Assembly (NCBI RefSeq): GCF_007858535.1
Contig: NZ_CP040174.1
Span: forward strand, 2,108,001-2,172,000
Reading direction: 5' to 3'
Length of the DNA: 64,000 nucleotides
From: Arthrobacter sp. UKPF54-2
GTDB taxonomy: Bacteria > Actinomycetota > Actinomycetes > Actinomycetales > Micrococcaceae
The stretch's first letter is position 1. Each line of letters starts with the position of its first letter. A program made the position numbers and the translations under genes. A model generated the notes under the pieces. The model was not told the origin of the DNA. It worked only from the letters and a program-made list of their open reading frames with translations, and did no database searches. Positions 1-8,908 of the stretch are shown here, in pieces.

Positions 1-239
1 GGCCGCAGCCGCCCGCCCAGACGGTCAACTGGCTCAATCTGTTCTACGCCGCCGAATGGGTGGTCTTCGCCGGCTTCGCACTCTTCATCTGGTGGCGCCT
101 GGTCAAGGACGACTACCGCCGAGGCCTCGAGGACGCCCAGGATGAAGAAGCCGCCCGGCTCGCCGCTGCAGGCGGGCCCCGAGACTCCGATTCCTCCGAC
201 ACCAACCCGCATCCCACCAAACCGAGAGTGCAACCATGA
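1..239 (+). CDS. SURF1-family protein, C-terminal fragment (5' end outside window)
   Basis: The open frame runs from base 3 to TGA 237-239, giving 78 residues. It holds one hydrophobic segment (LFYAAEWVVFAGFALFIWW) followed by RLVKDDYRR and an acidic, Asp/Ser-rich tail. A late membrane helix followed by a short basic then acidic cytoplasmic tail fits the C-terminus of actinobacterial SURF1 proteins, which assist cytochrome c oxidase assembly. The stop overlaps the next start as ATGA (236-239), so the two genes are probably translationally coupled. The catalytic or heme-related part lies outside the window, so the family call rests on the tail and on the DUF3817–guaA neighbourhood. Confidence 0.65.
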   Translation, partial: PQPPAQTVNWLNLFYAAEWVVFAGFALFIWWRLVKDDYRRGLEDAQDEEAARLAAAGGPRDSDSSDTNPHPTKPRVQP

Positions 240-748
240 TCGAGCCCAAGCCGGCCATCGCGCCGCAGCAGCCCAACGGAACGGGAACCCCCGGCGGCCG
301 GAAGCGCCGCTTCGGCGGGACCGAGGCGCAGATCCGCTCCGCCCTGAAGTTCTACAAGGTCCTGGCCTACCTGACCGGCTCCATGCTGCTGCTGCTCTGC
401 GCGGAACTGATCGCCCGCTACGCCTTCGGCCAGTACCTCTTCGCCGGCGGCACCAACGCCGTCACCGGCCAGCCGTTCGGCTTCGGATTCGCCGACGCCG
501 AGCCGCCCGGCGTCATCGGCGGAGTGAACCTGTCCGTTGCAGTGCTGATCGTGCACGGCTGGATGTACGTCGTGTACCTCATGTCCAACTTCCGGCTCTG
601 GTCGCTCATGCGCTGGCCCTTCGCCAAGCTCATCATCCTGGCCCTCGGCGGCGTCGTGCCGTTCCTGTCCTTCTTTGTGGAGAAGAAGTTCCACGCCGAG
701 GTGGAGGCCGAACTCGCCGCCAACCCGCAGGCGCCGCAGCGCTACTGA
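236..748 (+). CDS. DUF3817 membrane protein
   Basis: This 170-aa protein has a basic, disordered N-terminus of about 35 residues, then three hydrophobic segments near residues 38-63, 102-122 and 134-155. The last is followed by a charged tail (FVEKKFHAEVEAELA). The K-F-Y-K-V-L-A-Y start of the first helix and the W-M-Y-V-V-Y-L second helix match the DUF3817 integral membrane family. Function is unknown. It overlaps the upstream SURF1-like gene by 4 nt (ATGA), suggesting a shared membrane or respiratory assembly context. Confidence 0.85.
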   Translation: MIEPKPAIAPQQPNGTGTPGGRKRRFGGTEAQIRSALKFYKVLAYLTGSMLLLLCAELIARYAFGQYLFAGGTNAVTGQPFGFGFADAEPPGVIGGVNLSVAVLIVHGWMYVVYLMSNFRLWSLMRWPFAKLIILALGGVVPFLSFFVEKKFHAEVEAELAANPQAPQRY

Positions 749-832
749 ACCACCCCGGACGCGCCCGGCGCACCCTGCTGTGAGTTCGCTTACCCGCAGC
801 TTCTCAAGGTGCGGGGGACCGGCGGCGCAACG

Positions 833-838
833 TAGGCT
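833..838 (+). promoter_or_regulatory. Putative -10 box (TAGGCT) for leaderless guaA
   Basis: TAGGCT lies exactly 6 nt before the GTG at 845, so transcription would start at or within a base of the start codon. No Shine-Dalgarno sequence is visible in this gap. The same spacing recurs before many genes in this window. No convincing -35 element is visible. Confidence 0.5.
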
Positions 839-844
839 AGGACG

Positions 845-2434
845 GTGACCACTCCCACTGCATCCCAGACGTCCCACAGGCCGGTGCTGGTTGTTGACTA
901 CGGTGCCCAGTACGCGCAGCTGATTGCCCGCCGCGTCCGGGAAGCGAATGTGTATTCGGAAGTCGTTCCGCATACCTACAGCACCGAGCAGCTGCTCGCC
1001 AAGAACCCCGCCGCCATCATCCTCTCCGGCGGCCCCGCAAGCGTCTACGCCGAGGGCGCCCCGAGCGTCGGCGCCGACCTGTTCGAGGCCGGCGTCCCGG
1101 TGTTCGGCATCTGCTACGGCTTCCAGGCCATGGCCAACGCCCTGGGCGGCAAAGTTGCCCGGACCGGCCTGCGGGAATACGGCTCCACGGAGACCACCGT
1201 ACTCGGCGAGGGCCGCTCCATCCTCGAGGGCATGCCCCAGCACCAGAGCACCTGGATGAGCCACGGCGACTCCGTCCACGAGGCCCCGGAGGGCTTCGAG
1301 GTGCTCGCGACGACGGCGGGCGCCGACGTGGCCGCCTTCGCCAACGAGGAGAAGTGCCTCTACGGCGTGCAGTGGCACCCCGAGGTCAAGCACTCGGCCT
1401 ACGGCCAGCAGGTGCTGGAGAACTTCCTCTTCAAGGGCGCCAAGCTGGAACCGAACTGGACCACGGGCAACATCCTCGACGAACAGGTCGAGCGGATCCG
1501 CGAACAGATCGGTGACGCCCGGGTAATCTGCGGGCTCTCCGGCGGCGTCGACTCCGCCGTGGCCGCGGCCCTCGTCCAGCGCGCCGTCGGCGATCAGCTG
1601 ACCTGTGTCTTCGTAGACCACGGGCTGCTGCGCGAGGGCGAAGCCGAGCAGGTCGAACGGGACTTCGTGGCCGCCACCGGCGTCAAGCTCTACGTCGCCA
1701 ACGAGCAGGAGCGCTTTCAGGCGGCCCTCGCCGGCGTCAGCGACCCCGAGACCAAGCGCAAAATCATCGGCCGCGAGTTCATCCGCGCGTTCGAGGAAGC
1801 CGAACTGGCCATCATCGCCGAGGCCGCCGCGCACGGCGAGAAGATCAAGTTCCTCGTCCAGGGCACCCTCTACCCCGACGTCGTCGAATCCGGCGGCGGC
1901 GAGGGGGCAGCGAACATCAAGAGCCACCACAACGTGGGCGGCCTCCCGGAGGACCTGCAGTTCGAGCTCGTCGAGCCGCTGCGCGCGCTGTTCAAGGACG
2001 AGGTCCGCGCGGTCGGCGCGCAGCTTGGCCTGCCGCAGGAAATCGTCGGCCGCCAGCCCTTCCCGGGTCCGGGCCTCGGCATCCGGATCGTCGGCGAAGT
2101 GACCAAGGAACGGCTGGACCTGCTCCGCAAGGCCGATGCGATCGCCCGCGCCGAGCTGACCGCCGCCGGCCTCGACAACGAGGTCTGGCAGATGCCGGTC
2201 GTGCTGCTCGCGGACGTCCGCAGCGTCGGCGTGATGGGCGACGGCCGTACCTATGGCCACCCGATTGTGCTGCGCCCGGTGTCCTCCGAGGACGCCATGA
2301 CGGCCGACTGGTCCCGGCTGCCCTACGACCTCCTGGCCCGGATCTCCAACCGGATCACCAACGAGGTGGAGGGCGTCAACCGCGTCGTGCTGGACGTGAC
2401 CAGCAAGCCGCCGGGAACCATCGAGTGGGAATAG
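845..2434 (+). CDS. guaA: GMP synthase (glutamine-hydrolysing)
   Basis: This 529-aa protein converts XMP, glutamine and ATP to GMP, the last step of guanine nucleotide synthesis. The N-terminal class-I glutamine amidotransferase shows the nucleophile Cys near residue 90 in FGICYGFQ, and His178/Glu180 in YGVQWHPEV. The ATP-pyrophosphatase domain has the PP-loop [12 protein letters not shown] near residues 230-241. The C-terminal dimerisation domain ends in the conserved KPPGTIEWE. Length is normal. The GTG start is chosen because TAGGCT stands 6 nt upstream (leaderless) and no other start fits. A strong terminator hairpin follows. Confidence 0.98.
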   Translation: MTTPTASQTSHRPVLVVDYGAQYAQLIARRVREANVYSEVVPHTYSTEQLLAKNPAAIILSGGPASVYAEGAPSVGADLFEAGVPVFGICYGFQAMANALGGKVARTGLREYGSTETTVLGEGRSILEGMPQHQSTWMSHGDSVHEAPEGFEVLATTAGADVAAFANEEKCLYGVQWHPEVKHSAYGQQVLENFLFKGAKLEPNWTTGNILDEQVERIREQIGDARVICGLSGGVDSAVAAALVQRAVGDQLTCVFVDHGLLREGEAEQVERDFVAATGVKLYVANEQERFQAALAGVSDPETKRKIIGREFIRAFEEAELAIIAEAAAHGEKIKFLVQGTLYPDVVESGGGEGAANIKSHHNVGGLPEDLQFELVEPLRALFKDEVRAVGAQLGLPQEIVGRQPFPGPGLGIRIVGEVTKERLDLLRKADAIARAELTAAGLDNEVWQMPVVLLADVRSVGVMGDGRTYGHPIVLRPVSSEDAMTADWSRLPYDLLARISNRITNEVEGVNRVVLDVTSKPPGTIEWE

Positions 2435-2441
2435 CGTTGTG

Positions 2442-2475
2442 AATGGCCGGCCCCCTGCGGGGCCGGCCATTTTCC
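2442..2475 (+). terminator. Rho-independent terminator after guaA
   Basis: A perfect 13-bp stem (2442-2454 pairing with 2459-2471, core ATGGCCGGCCCC) has a CTGC loop and is followed by TTTCC. It begins 7 nt after the guaA stop codon. The T tract is short, as is common in high-G+C bacteria. Confidence 0.8.
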
Positions 2476-2643
2476 TTATGGCCGGGCCGCCGCGCTGAGG
2501 CAACTCGCCGCACGAATTTGACCCGTGCCAGTGTTGCGCCCCGGCACTGCGGCCTGATTCGGGCTACCCTCGAAAGCATGCCGGTATGGTCCAGGGCGTC
2601 CCGCGCGAACTCAGAAACCGTGAGCACAGAAAAGAAGGCAGCA

Positions 2644-5600
2644 GTGTCAGTAGGTCAAGGCCACCCCGAGGGCTCCGAGGAGTTCAGGAAATGGCTGTCG
2701 GGTCTCAAACCCGTCACCGGAGCAGACACCATGCTGCGTTTTACGAAAACGCCCGAAGGCTCCATTGACCTGACCCATGCCCATCCCTCCGGCCTGGCCC
2801 AGCTGATGGCCGGACGCCGCACCCGCCTGTCCACCCTGATCCGGGACCGCCAGCAGTACGTCGTCGCGGCCCGGGCCTCGCGCAACCTCCGCTCCAAGAT
2901 CTTCGAACTCGCCAACGACCGCGGCATCGACGCCGGCTACCTGTCCGCCGGCACGGTCGTCTGGACCTCCGCTGTCGGCGGCAAACCGCAGCGGGTGTCC
3001 GCGCCGGTGATGCTCACCGCCGTGTCCCTGACCGTCCGCCCCGGCGAGGACGACTACGAACTGCAGCTCACCGAACAGGCCCGGATCAACCCCGCCCTGA
3101 TCCGGCACCTGAAGACCATCCACGGGATCGTCTTCGACGTCAACGCCGTCACCCGGATGGCCTACAGCACCGCCCGGTACGACCCGCAGCCGGTCCTGGA
3201 CCGCCTCGGCACCCTGATCCAGCCCATCCACGGCGCCGAGATCGAACACAACCTGCTGGTCTCCACCTTCGCCGACCTCTCCGGGAACCTGGACGATCCC
3301 TGGATCAACCAGCACAACCCGCTCGTGGCCGCGCTCGGGCGTGCCGCCGCCGGCGTCCCGATGGACGTCCCCGCACTCCAGGACGGGCGCTTCCCGAGCA
3401 CCGATGAGCGCAGCCCCGCGGACGAGCTCCTGCTGCTCGACGCCGACACGGACCAGCAGTACGTGGTGGACGCCGTCCGCGCCGGCGACTCCCTGGTGGT
3501 CAGCAGCCCGCCGGGCACCGGCCAGACCCAGACCGCCATCAACACCATCGGTGCCCTGGTCGACGAAGGCAAAAGCGTCCTGGTGGTCGGCGACCGGCGC
3601 GCCAGCCTCGGCGAGATCTCCGCCCAGCTGGAGAGCCTCGGCCTCGAATCGCTGCTGGTCCAGCTCGCGGGCAACTCCACACCGCTGCAGCTCAAAGGCC
3701 AGCTGGTCCGGGCCATCGTCCGGAACGAGAAGTCCCTGGAACCGCAGCTGAAGAACCTGCACTCCACGCTGACCGAGCACCGGCACGCCCTGATGGACCA
3801 CGTCGCGTCGCTGCACAACGTGCGGGCGCGCTGGGGATGCTCACCGTACGAGGCCATGCAGTCCCTCGCGGCGCTGACTGCCATCCACCCGGCGCCGGCC
3901 ACCACGGTCCGGCTCAAGCGCAGCGTCCTGGACAGCATCCGCGACCGCGCGGAACTGGCGGGACGGCTCAAGCGCGCCGCCGAGCTGGGCAGCTTTAGCC
4001 GCGCCTCGACCATGAGCCCGTGGCACGGCGCCCGGCTGCTGACCCGCAAGGAGACCCAGGAAGCCCAGCAGGTGGCCCGCTCGGTCGCGGAGAAGCTTCC
4101 GCAGCTGCGCGAACGGATGAACGGCGTCGCCGAGCATGCGGAGATCCGGCTCGGCAGGACATTCGCCGAGTGGGGAGACCAGATCGACCTGCTGGTCGCC
4201 GTCCGCGAAAGCCTGGACAAGTTCACCCCGGACATTTTCGACCGGCCGGTCCACGACCTCATTTCCGCCACCGCCCCCTCGGCGTGGCGGCGCGAGCGGA
4301 ACATCGACATGCCCTCGATGCAGCGCTCCCGGCTGCGGCGCGTCGCCAAGGAGTACGTCCGGCCCGGTGTGCACATCGCGGACCTGCACAGCTCGCTGGT
4401 GCTGGTCCAGGACCAGCGGGCCACCTGGGCCGACTACGCCACCAGCCAGCGGCACCCCGCCGTGCCGTCCGGCCTCGCCGAGATCACGGCCCTCTACCGT
4501 GAGCTCGAAGCCGAACTGGGGCAGCTCGGGGAGGCCGTCCGCCACACCCGCGCCGGGGGAGCTGTCCACGACACCCCGTACGAGGAACTTCTCGAGCGCC
4601 TGGACCGGCTCGTCGCTGACACCGGGACGCTGGAAACGCTGCCGGAGCGGACCCTGCTGGTGGAGAACATGCGCGAACACGGCCTGGGCGAACTCCTCGC
4701 CGACCTCGCCGAGCGCGAGGTGCCCGCCGAATCCGTGGCCGCGGAGCTGGAGCTGGCCTGGTGGCAGTCCGCGCTGGAGGCGATGATCAGCGGCGACGAC
4801 TACCTCGCCATGTCCGACGGCGACGCGCTGCGCCAGCTCGAGGCGGAGTACCGCCTCGCCGACAACGCCCACATTGCCAGCGGCGCCGCCCGGCTGCGGT
4901 GGAAACTGGCCGAACGCTGGCGCGCCGCCCTGACCGAGCACCCGCGCCAGGCGGAGCTGCTGCGCAGCCTGCTCAAGGACGGGCGGGTTACGCCGGCGGC
5001 GCTGACCGCCCAATCGCCGGAGCTCGTCCCCAGGCTGGTGCCGGTCTGGTCCGTCAGCCCCTACCTCCTGACCAGCCTGCTGCCGGCCGAGCAGCATTTC
5101 GACGCGGTGGTGATCCTCGACGCCGAGGCGACGTCGCTGCAGGCAGTGCTGCCCGCCGTCGCGCGGTCCCGGCAGGTCATTGCGTTCGGCGACGACAAGA
5201 TCGCCAGCCCGCGCAGCTTCTCCGTGGGTGTCGAGCGGCTTGCTGCCGGCGAGAACCCGCACCAGCGGGTGGACAGCGCCTATCAGGCACTGACCGCGGT
5301 GCTGCCGGTCTGGAAACTCAGAACCGTCTACCGCGCCGTCGACGAGGACCTGGTCCGGCAGTTGAGCAAGGGTTTCTACGCCGGCGAGCTCCGTCGTCTT
5401 CCCGAGGGCCAGTCGGCCACCGGCCTCGACCGGGCCCTGACCGTGGAATACCTCCCTGACGGTACCGGCCTGCCCAGCGCCGACCACGACGGCGTCGAAT
5501 CGGTGGTGGCGGAAGTGAACCGGGTGGTGGAACTGGTCTTCGAGCACGCACGGCTGCGGCCGCGCACCTCCCTGGCCGTTGTCACCGGCAGCCTGCGGCA

Positions 5601-6837
5601 CGCGGCCCGGATCGGCGAGGCCATCCGGCTGCAGCTGCCCAACTACCCGCTGCTGGGCAGCTTCTTCACCGCCGGCGAGGAGTCCTTCCGGGTGGTGGAC
5701 CTGGAACGGGCGCAGGGCCTGGTCCGGGACCGCGTCATCTTCTCGCCCGGTTACGGCCGCACCCCGCACGGCCGCGCCCTGCACAGCCTCGGCCCGCTCT
5801 CGGCCGACGGCGGCCGCGCCCGGTTTGCCCTGGCCATGACCCGGGCACGGCGGTCCCTGCATGTGCTCAGCTGCTTCCGGCCCGAAGACCTCGACGTCAC
5901 CCGCCTGAGCCACGGCGCGGTGGACTTCTACGAGCTCCTGGACCGGGAAATCGCGGGCAACTCGGATCTGGGCAGCCCGGCCTCCCGGGCTGCCGCCAGC
6001 GAACAGGCCCTCGGCGCCGACCCGCTGGTGGCCGACCTCGGCGACCGGCTCCGGGCCCGCGGGGCGCGGGTCTGGCATCAGTACGACGGCGTCCTGGACA
6101 TGGTGGCGGCGGCGGACCCGATGCACACCATCGGCCAGGACGACGCCGAGATCCCCAGCCCCGTGGCCATCGAGTCCGACGGCACCGAGCGGTACCGGCG
6201 GATGAGTGTGCGTGAGCGCAGCCGCCTCCGGCCGCAGCTGCTGGAGCGCATGGGCTGGCGCTACATGCCACTATGGACCATAGAGGTATTCACCGATCCG
6301 TCGGCCTGCGCGGACCGGATCGGCGGCTACCTCGGACTGGAGAAGCCGGTGGCGTCCAGCCGGTTGCGCAGCACGCCGGGCTTCTCCGATGACATTGAGA
6401 ACCTGAGCGTCGAGGACGGGAGGCATACCTATGCCCCGTCCGCCCCGGCGCCGCACGTGTGGTCCGCGGACGGTGACCGCGGGCAGGAAACAGCGAATCG
6501 CACCAAGGAGGCCGGCGTCATGAACGCAGACGGCGACAACCAGCACCACAACTCCACGCCCGGCGGCGGCCGGGATCACGGCTCCGCTCCGGATGCCCCG
6601 TCCCAGGACGTCCCGGCGCCGGCCGACCCTGCCCGGGAAGCTGGGTCCGCGGACCTGCAGCAGCCGGAGCCGGATCAGCAGGAGCCGCTGTCCCGGAGCG
6701 CGGCACGCGCAGCTGTGCCCGGGGGAGTGCTGCCCAACAAGGCCGCCGAGGATGATCCCCGGCGCTGGGGCGACCAGCCCGGCAGCTACGACCACGACGC
6801 CTGGCTGCAGGAGCAGAAGCCCCCGCACTGGGGCTGA
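2644..6837 (+). CDS. SF1 helicase-like protein with Vsr/DUF559-type nuclease domain; degenerate ATPase motifs
   Basis: This protein is about 1397 aa from GTG 2644, which has GAAGG five bases upstream. An in-frame ATG at 2578 preceded by TACCCT could give a longer leaderless product, and GTG 2620 is also possible. The order is: N-terminal region; P-loop region near residue 290 (SPPGTGQTQT); long helical insert; motif II region ILDAEATS near 826; FGDDKIASPRSF at the motif III position; then AQGLVRDRVIFSPGYGRTP and FALAMTRARRSLHVLS, typical of motifs V/VI in UvrD/DUF4011-type helicases; and a C-terminal nuclease-like segment (VAIESDGTERY, LLERMGWRYMPLWTIEVF). The invariant Walker A Lys is Gln294 and the DEAx motif is changed. 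ATPase activity is therefore doubtful although the fold seems intact. The last ~105 residues are Pro/Gln/Asp-rich and may be translated separately from ATG 6520. Confidence 0.85.
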   Translation: MSVGQGHPEGSEEFRKWLSGLKPVTGADTMLRFTKTPEGSIDLTHAHPSGLAQLMAGRRTRLSTLIRDRQQYVVAARASRNLRSKIFELANDRGIDAGYLSAGTVVWTSAVGGKPQRVSAPVMLTAVSLTVRPGEDDYELQLTEQARINPALIRHLKTIHGIVFDVNAVTRMAYSTARYDPQPVLDRLGTLIQPIHGAEIEHNLLVSTFADLSGNLDDPWINQHNPLVAALGRAAAGVPMDVPALQDGRFPSTDERSPADELLLLDADTDQQYVVDAVRAGDSLVVSSPPGTGQTQTAINTIGALVDEGKSVLVVGDRRASLGEISAQLESLGLESLLVQLAGNSTPLQLKGQLVRAIVRNEKSLEPQLKNLHSTLTEHRHALMDHVASLHNVRARWGCSPYEAMQSLAALTAIHPAPATTVRLKRSVLDSIRDRAELAGRLKRAAELGSFSRASTMSPWHGARLLTRKETQEAQQVARSVAEKLPQLRERMNGVAEHAEIRLGRTFAEWGDQIDLLVAVRESLDKFTPDIFDRPVHDLISATAPSAWRRERNIDMPSMQRSRLRRVAKEYVRPGVHIADLHSSLVLVQDQRATWADYATSQRHPAVPSGLAEITALYRELEAELGQLGEAVRHTRAGGAVHDTPYEELLERLDRLVADTGTLETLPERTLLVENMREHGLGELLADLAEREVPAESVAAELELAWWQSALEAMISGDDYLAMSDGDALRQLEAEYRLADNAHIASGAARLRWKLAERWRAALTEHPRQAELLRSLLKDGRVTPAALTAQSPELVPRLVPVWSVSPYLLTSLLPAEQHFDAVVILDAEATSLQAVLPAVARSRQVIAFGDDKIASPRSFSVGVERLAAGENPHQRVDSAYQALTAVLPVWKLRTVYRAVDEDLVRQLSKGFYAGELRRLPEGQSATGLDRALTVEYLPDGTGLPSADHDGVESVVAEVNRVVELVFEHARLRPRTSLAVVTGSLRHAARIGEAIRLQLPNYPLLGSFFTAGEESFRVVDLERAQGLVRDRVIFSPGYGRTPHGRALHSLGPLSADGGRARFALAMTRARRSLHVLSCFRPEDLDVTRLSHGAVDFYELLDREIAGNSDLGSPASRAAASEQALGADPLVADLGDRLRARGARVWHQYDGVLDMVAAADPMHTIGQDDAEIPSPVAIESDGTERYRRMSVRERSRLRPQLLERMGWRYMPLWTIEVFTDPSACADRIGGYLGLEKPVASSRLRSTPGFSDDIENLSVEDGRHTYAPSAPAPHVWSADGDRGQETANRTKEAGVMNADGDNQHHNSTPGGGRDHGSAPDAPSQDVPAPADPAREAGSADLQQPEPDQQEPLSRSAARAAVPGGVLPNKAAEDDPRRWGDQPGSYDHDAWLQEQKPPHWG
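6505..6837 (+). other. Possible internal in-frame translation start within the helicase-like gene
   Basis: AAGGAGG (6505-6511) lies 8 nt before an in-frame ATG at 6520, deep inside the helicase-like frame. Translation from it would give a 105-aa, low-complexity acidic protein (MNADGDNQHHNSTPGG... ending QKPPHWG). This could be a once-separate small gene fused in frame, or an alternative product. It shares the stop codon of the long frame. The sequence alone cannot show which form is made. Confidence 0.35.
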
Positions 6838-6900
6838 CCGCCCGGCACGCTGCGGCGGCACGCCCCGCACTTGGCTGAATGCACCCGGGTGGCCATCCGG

Positions 6901-7656
6901 CTAGCCGGGACCGGAACCGACCAGGACAAAAAACAACTTGCCCTGTGTCGACGCCCCGGCAAGTCTTCGGGCCTGCTCCGGATCTGCCGCCACCACCATC
7001 AGCCCGTCGGTCTCCGCCGTGTCGAGCCACTGGCCGGTTCTGCCGCCCCGGGCCGAGGTCCACAGCACCGGCACCGCCGTGGCGAGCAGCTGCGCCGGTG
7101 CCGCCTGCTCGAGGTCGCCGCCGCCGGTCATGACCACGTTGATGAGCTGGCCGGGGGCTACCAGCTGGACGGAGGCGGGGTCGGCCATGCGCAGCGGCAC
7201 GGCGGCGGCCCCCGGCGGGCTGCCGGCCAGCATCCCGGGTCCCACAAGGAGGGAGTCCGCGAGGAGCTGGCCTTTCCGCAGCGCCACGGCGAGCTGTTTG
7301 CCCTCCAGCGCGGCGGGATCGAGGGCGCCGCCGGGGAGCAGTCCGGGGGGCACCTGGACAACGGCAAGGTCGGAGGCCGCCAGCACTTGGCCTGCCGGGA
7401 GATCCCGGGCGGCCGCCCACGCGGAAGAAGTCGCCGCCGGTGCCGGCGTCAGCTGCTGCACGGCCAGGCCGGCGGCGACGCACAGCAGGAGGGCCACCAC
7501 GAGCCGGCGGTTGCGCCGGAGCCAGCGGCTGGCGCGCCGCTTTGGCGGGACTTTGCGGGAGGCGCCGTGCCGGAACGTGCGCGGCGGCCGGGACCGGCCC
7601 GGGAACCAGGGCGGTGCTGGTGGCTGCGGCGGGCGCGGACGGTAACTGCGGGCCAT
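6901..7656 (-). CDS. SAF-domain (CpaB/RcpC-like) membrane-anchored protein
   Basis: This 251-aa protein has a Pro/Arg-rich cytoplasmic N-terminus, one membrane segment near residues 52-70 (LVVALLLCVAAGLAVQQL), then a SAF domain beginning AARDLPAGQVLAASDLAVVQVP. That domain is typical of CpaB, the inner-membrane Flp-pilus assembly protein. The second half continues with LVAPGQLINVVMTGG and a further beta-rich part (GLMVVAADPEQARRL). No other pilus genes are adjacent, so a role in Flp/Tad pili is only an inference. The start is supported by TAGCGT (7663-7668 on the complement) exactly 6 nt upstream. It is convergent with the helicase-like gene. Confidence 0.75.
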   Translation of the reverse strand: MARSYRPRPPQPPAPPWFPGRSRPPRTFRHGASRKVPPKRRASRWLRRNRRLVVALLLCVAAGLAVQQLTPAPAATSSAWAAARDLPAGQVLAASDLAVVQVPPGLLPGGALDPAALEGKQLAVALRKGQLLADSLLVGPGMLAGSPPGAAAVPLRMADPASVQLVAPGQLINVVMTGGGDLEQAAPAQLLATAVPVLWTSARGGRTGQWLDTAETDGLMVVAADPEQARRLAGASTQGKLFFVLVGSGPG

Positions 7657-7810
7657 GCCACCACGCTAGGACCGGCCCGGATGCCGGGGCAGTGCTAGGT
7701 GCGGCTATGTGGACAACGCGACGCGTGAGCGCCGGCCGGGCGCCGGCTTGCATAGGGTGCCGGCCGGGCGCCGGCCCGGCGGGACAGCGCCGGGTCCGGC
7801 GTCGGCGTCC

Positions 7811-8059
7811 TTAGCTGGCTGCGGCGGAAGCCGAAGCGGGAGCGGCAGGAGCTGCCGCCGGGGCCACGGTGCTTCCCTTGGAGTCGCGGGAGTCGGTCCG
7901 GTAGAAGCCGGAGCCCTTGAAGACGACCCCGACGCTGTTGAACTTCTTGCGCAGGGTCCCCTCGCACTCGGGGCAGGACGTCAGCGAGCTGTCCGTGAAG
8001 GACTGCACAATCTCGAAGGCGTGGCTGCAGTCCTTGCAAGCGTATGCATACGTGGGCAC
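7811..8059 (-). CDS. FmdB-family zinc-ribbon protein
   Basis: This small 82-aa protein starts VPTYAYACKDC and carries two CxxC pairs (CKDC near residue 8 and CPEC near 30). That is the FmdB-type putative regulatory zinc ribbon. KKFNSVGVVFKGSGFYRTD is the family's conserved second half, followed by a Ser/Ala/Pro tail. GTG 8059 is chosen over the upstream ATG because GAGGAGG stands 6 nt before it and family members begin M-P-T-Y. Function is unknown. It lies downstream of the 5-formyltetrahydrofolate cyclo-ligase gene on the same strand. Confidence 0.9.
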   Translation of the reverse strand: MPTYAYACKDCSHAFEIVQSFTDSSLTSCPECEGTLRKKFNSVGVVFKGSGFYRTDSRDSKGSTVAPAAAPAAPASASAAAS

Positions 8060-8168
8060 TGGGTTCCTCCTCTGGGGCAAACGAGCAGGTCCCGGGCTGT
8101 TGTGCCATAAACGCTGGCATTAGCAGTCGCAGGGCCTGAGTGCCAATTCTATCACCCGGCGGGCGCGG

Positions 8169-8798
8169 CTACGGCTGGTCGGAGAGCCGGACGAGACCCC
8201 CCGGCGTCAACGCGGCAGCAACCTTCCGGTCGAAGGACTCCGCGGGAATGCTGCCGGCGGCCAGCACCTCGGCGTCATACACCAGGGCCACCGTCGGCAG
8301 CGGTCCGGTCGGGGACACCGGCACGCCCCACGGCAGTTCCTCGAGAGCGGCCAGGAACTTGTCGTAGTAACCGCCGCCCTGGCCGATCCTGTTGCCGGTG
8401 CGGTCCAGGGCCGTGGCGGGCAGGAAGAGGCCGGCCACCCCCAGCATCACGGAGGTGTCGAGCCGGTCGCCGACGGGCTCCTGGATGGGGGCGAAGCGGC
8501 TGCGGACAAACTCCGACGCGGGGGTCCAGTACACCCAGCTCAAGGCCAGGCCGGGCTCGCAGACCGGGAGCAGCACCTGGTGGCCGGCGTTGTGCAGCGC
8601 GGCCAGCAGGGGGAGGGTGGGAGGCTCGGAGCCGACGCCGAGGTAGGCCGCGAAGGTGCGCCGCCCGCCGTCGGCCAGAGCCGATGCCCACGCCAGGCCG
8701 TGCCGGGCGAGGGCTGCGCCGGCGGCGTCCAGCTCCGGCTGCGAGAGGGCGGCCCGGCCGCGCCGGTGATGGGAGCGGATCTCGTCCTTGCTGCTCAT
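8169..8798 (-). CDS. 5-formyltetrahydrofolate cyclo-ligase
   Basis: This 209-aa protein performs ATP-dependent conversion of 5-formyl-THF to 5,10-methenyl-THF in folate recycling. The N-terminal KDEIRSHHRRGRAALS supplies the ATP-binding basic residues. The C-terminal signature FLPATALDRTGNRIGQGGGYYDKFL carries the family's G-x-G-G-G-Y-Y-D motif. An AAAGGA ribosome-binding site lies upstream of the ATG. It is divergent from galU; the 110-bp gap holds the galU promoter. Confidence 0.95.
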   Translation of the reverse strand: MSSKDEIRSHHRRGRAALSQPELDAAGAALARHGLAWASALADGGRRTFAAYLGVGSEPPTLPLLAALHNAGHQVLLPVCEPGLALSWVYWTPASEFVRSRFAPIQEPVGDRLDTSVMLGVAGLFLPATALDRTGNRIGQGGGYYDKFLAALEELPWGVPVSPTGPLPTVALVYDAEVLAAGSIPAESFDRKVAAALTPGGLVRLSDQP

Positions 8799-8896
8799 GT
8801 GCGGGCTTGTCCTTTCGGCCGGGCGGCGCCGTCGTGCAGGGCGGCCACGGCAGCCCTGCCGGCGGGGGAGAATTACCTGATGTTTGCCCCCTCCGC

Positions 8897-8902
8897 TAGA
8901 TT
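8897..8902 (+). promoter_or_regulatory. Putative -10 box (TAGATT) for leaderless galU
   Basis: TAGATT ends 6 nt before the GTG start at 8909 and no ribosome-binding site lies in the gap. The same hexamer-to-start distance is seen at many other genes in this window. Confidence 0.5.
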
Positions 8903-8908
8903 AGTCGA

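Noticed and set aside
113..2503. Very long antisense frame opposite guaA (and similar ones opposite the helicase, rmuC, alaA and ABC operon)
   Set aside because: High-G+C genes have long open antisense frames. Compositions are Gly/Asp/Val-rich with no families, and each lies over a clearly recognised gene.
2443..2577. N-terminal extension of the helicase-like gene to 2443
   Set aside because: The frame runs through the guaA terminator hairpin; the leader residues are Arg/Pro-rich and have no ribosome-binding site.
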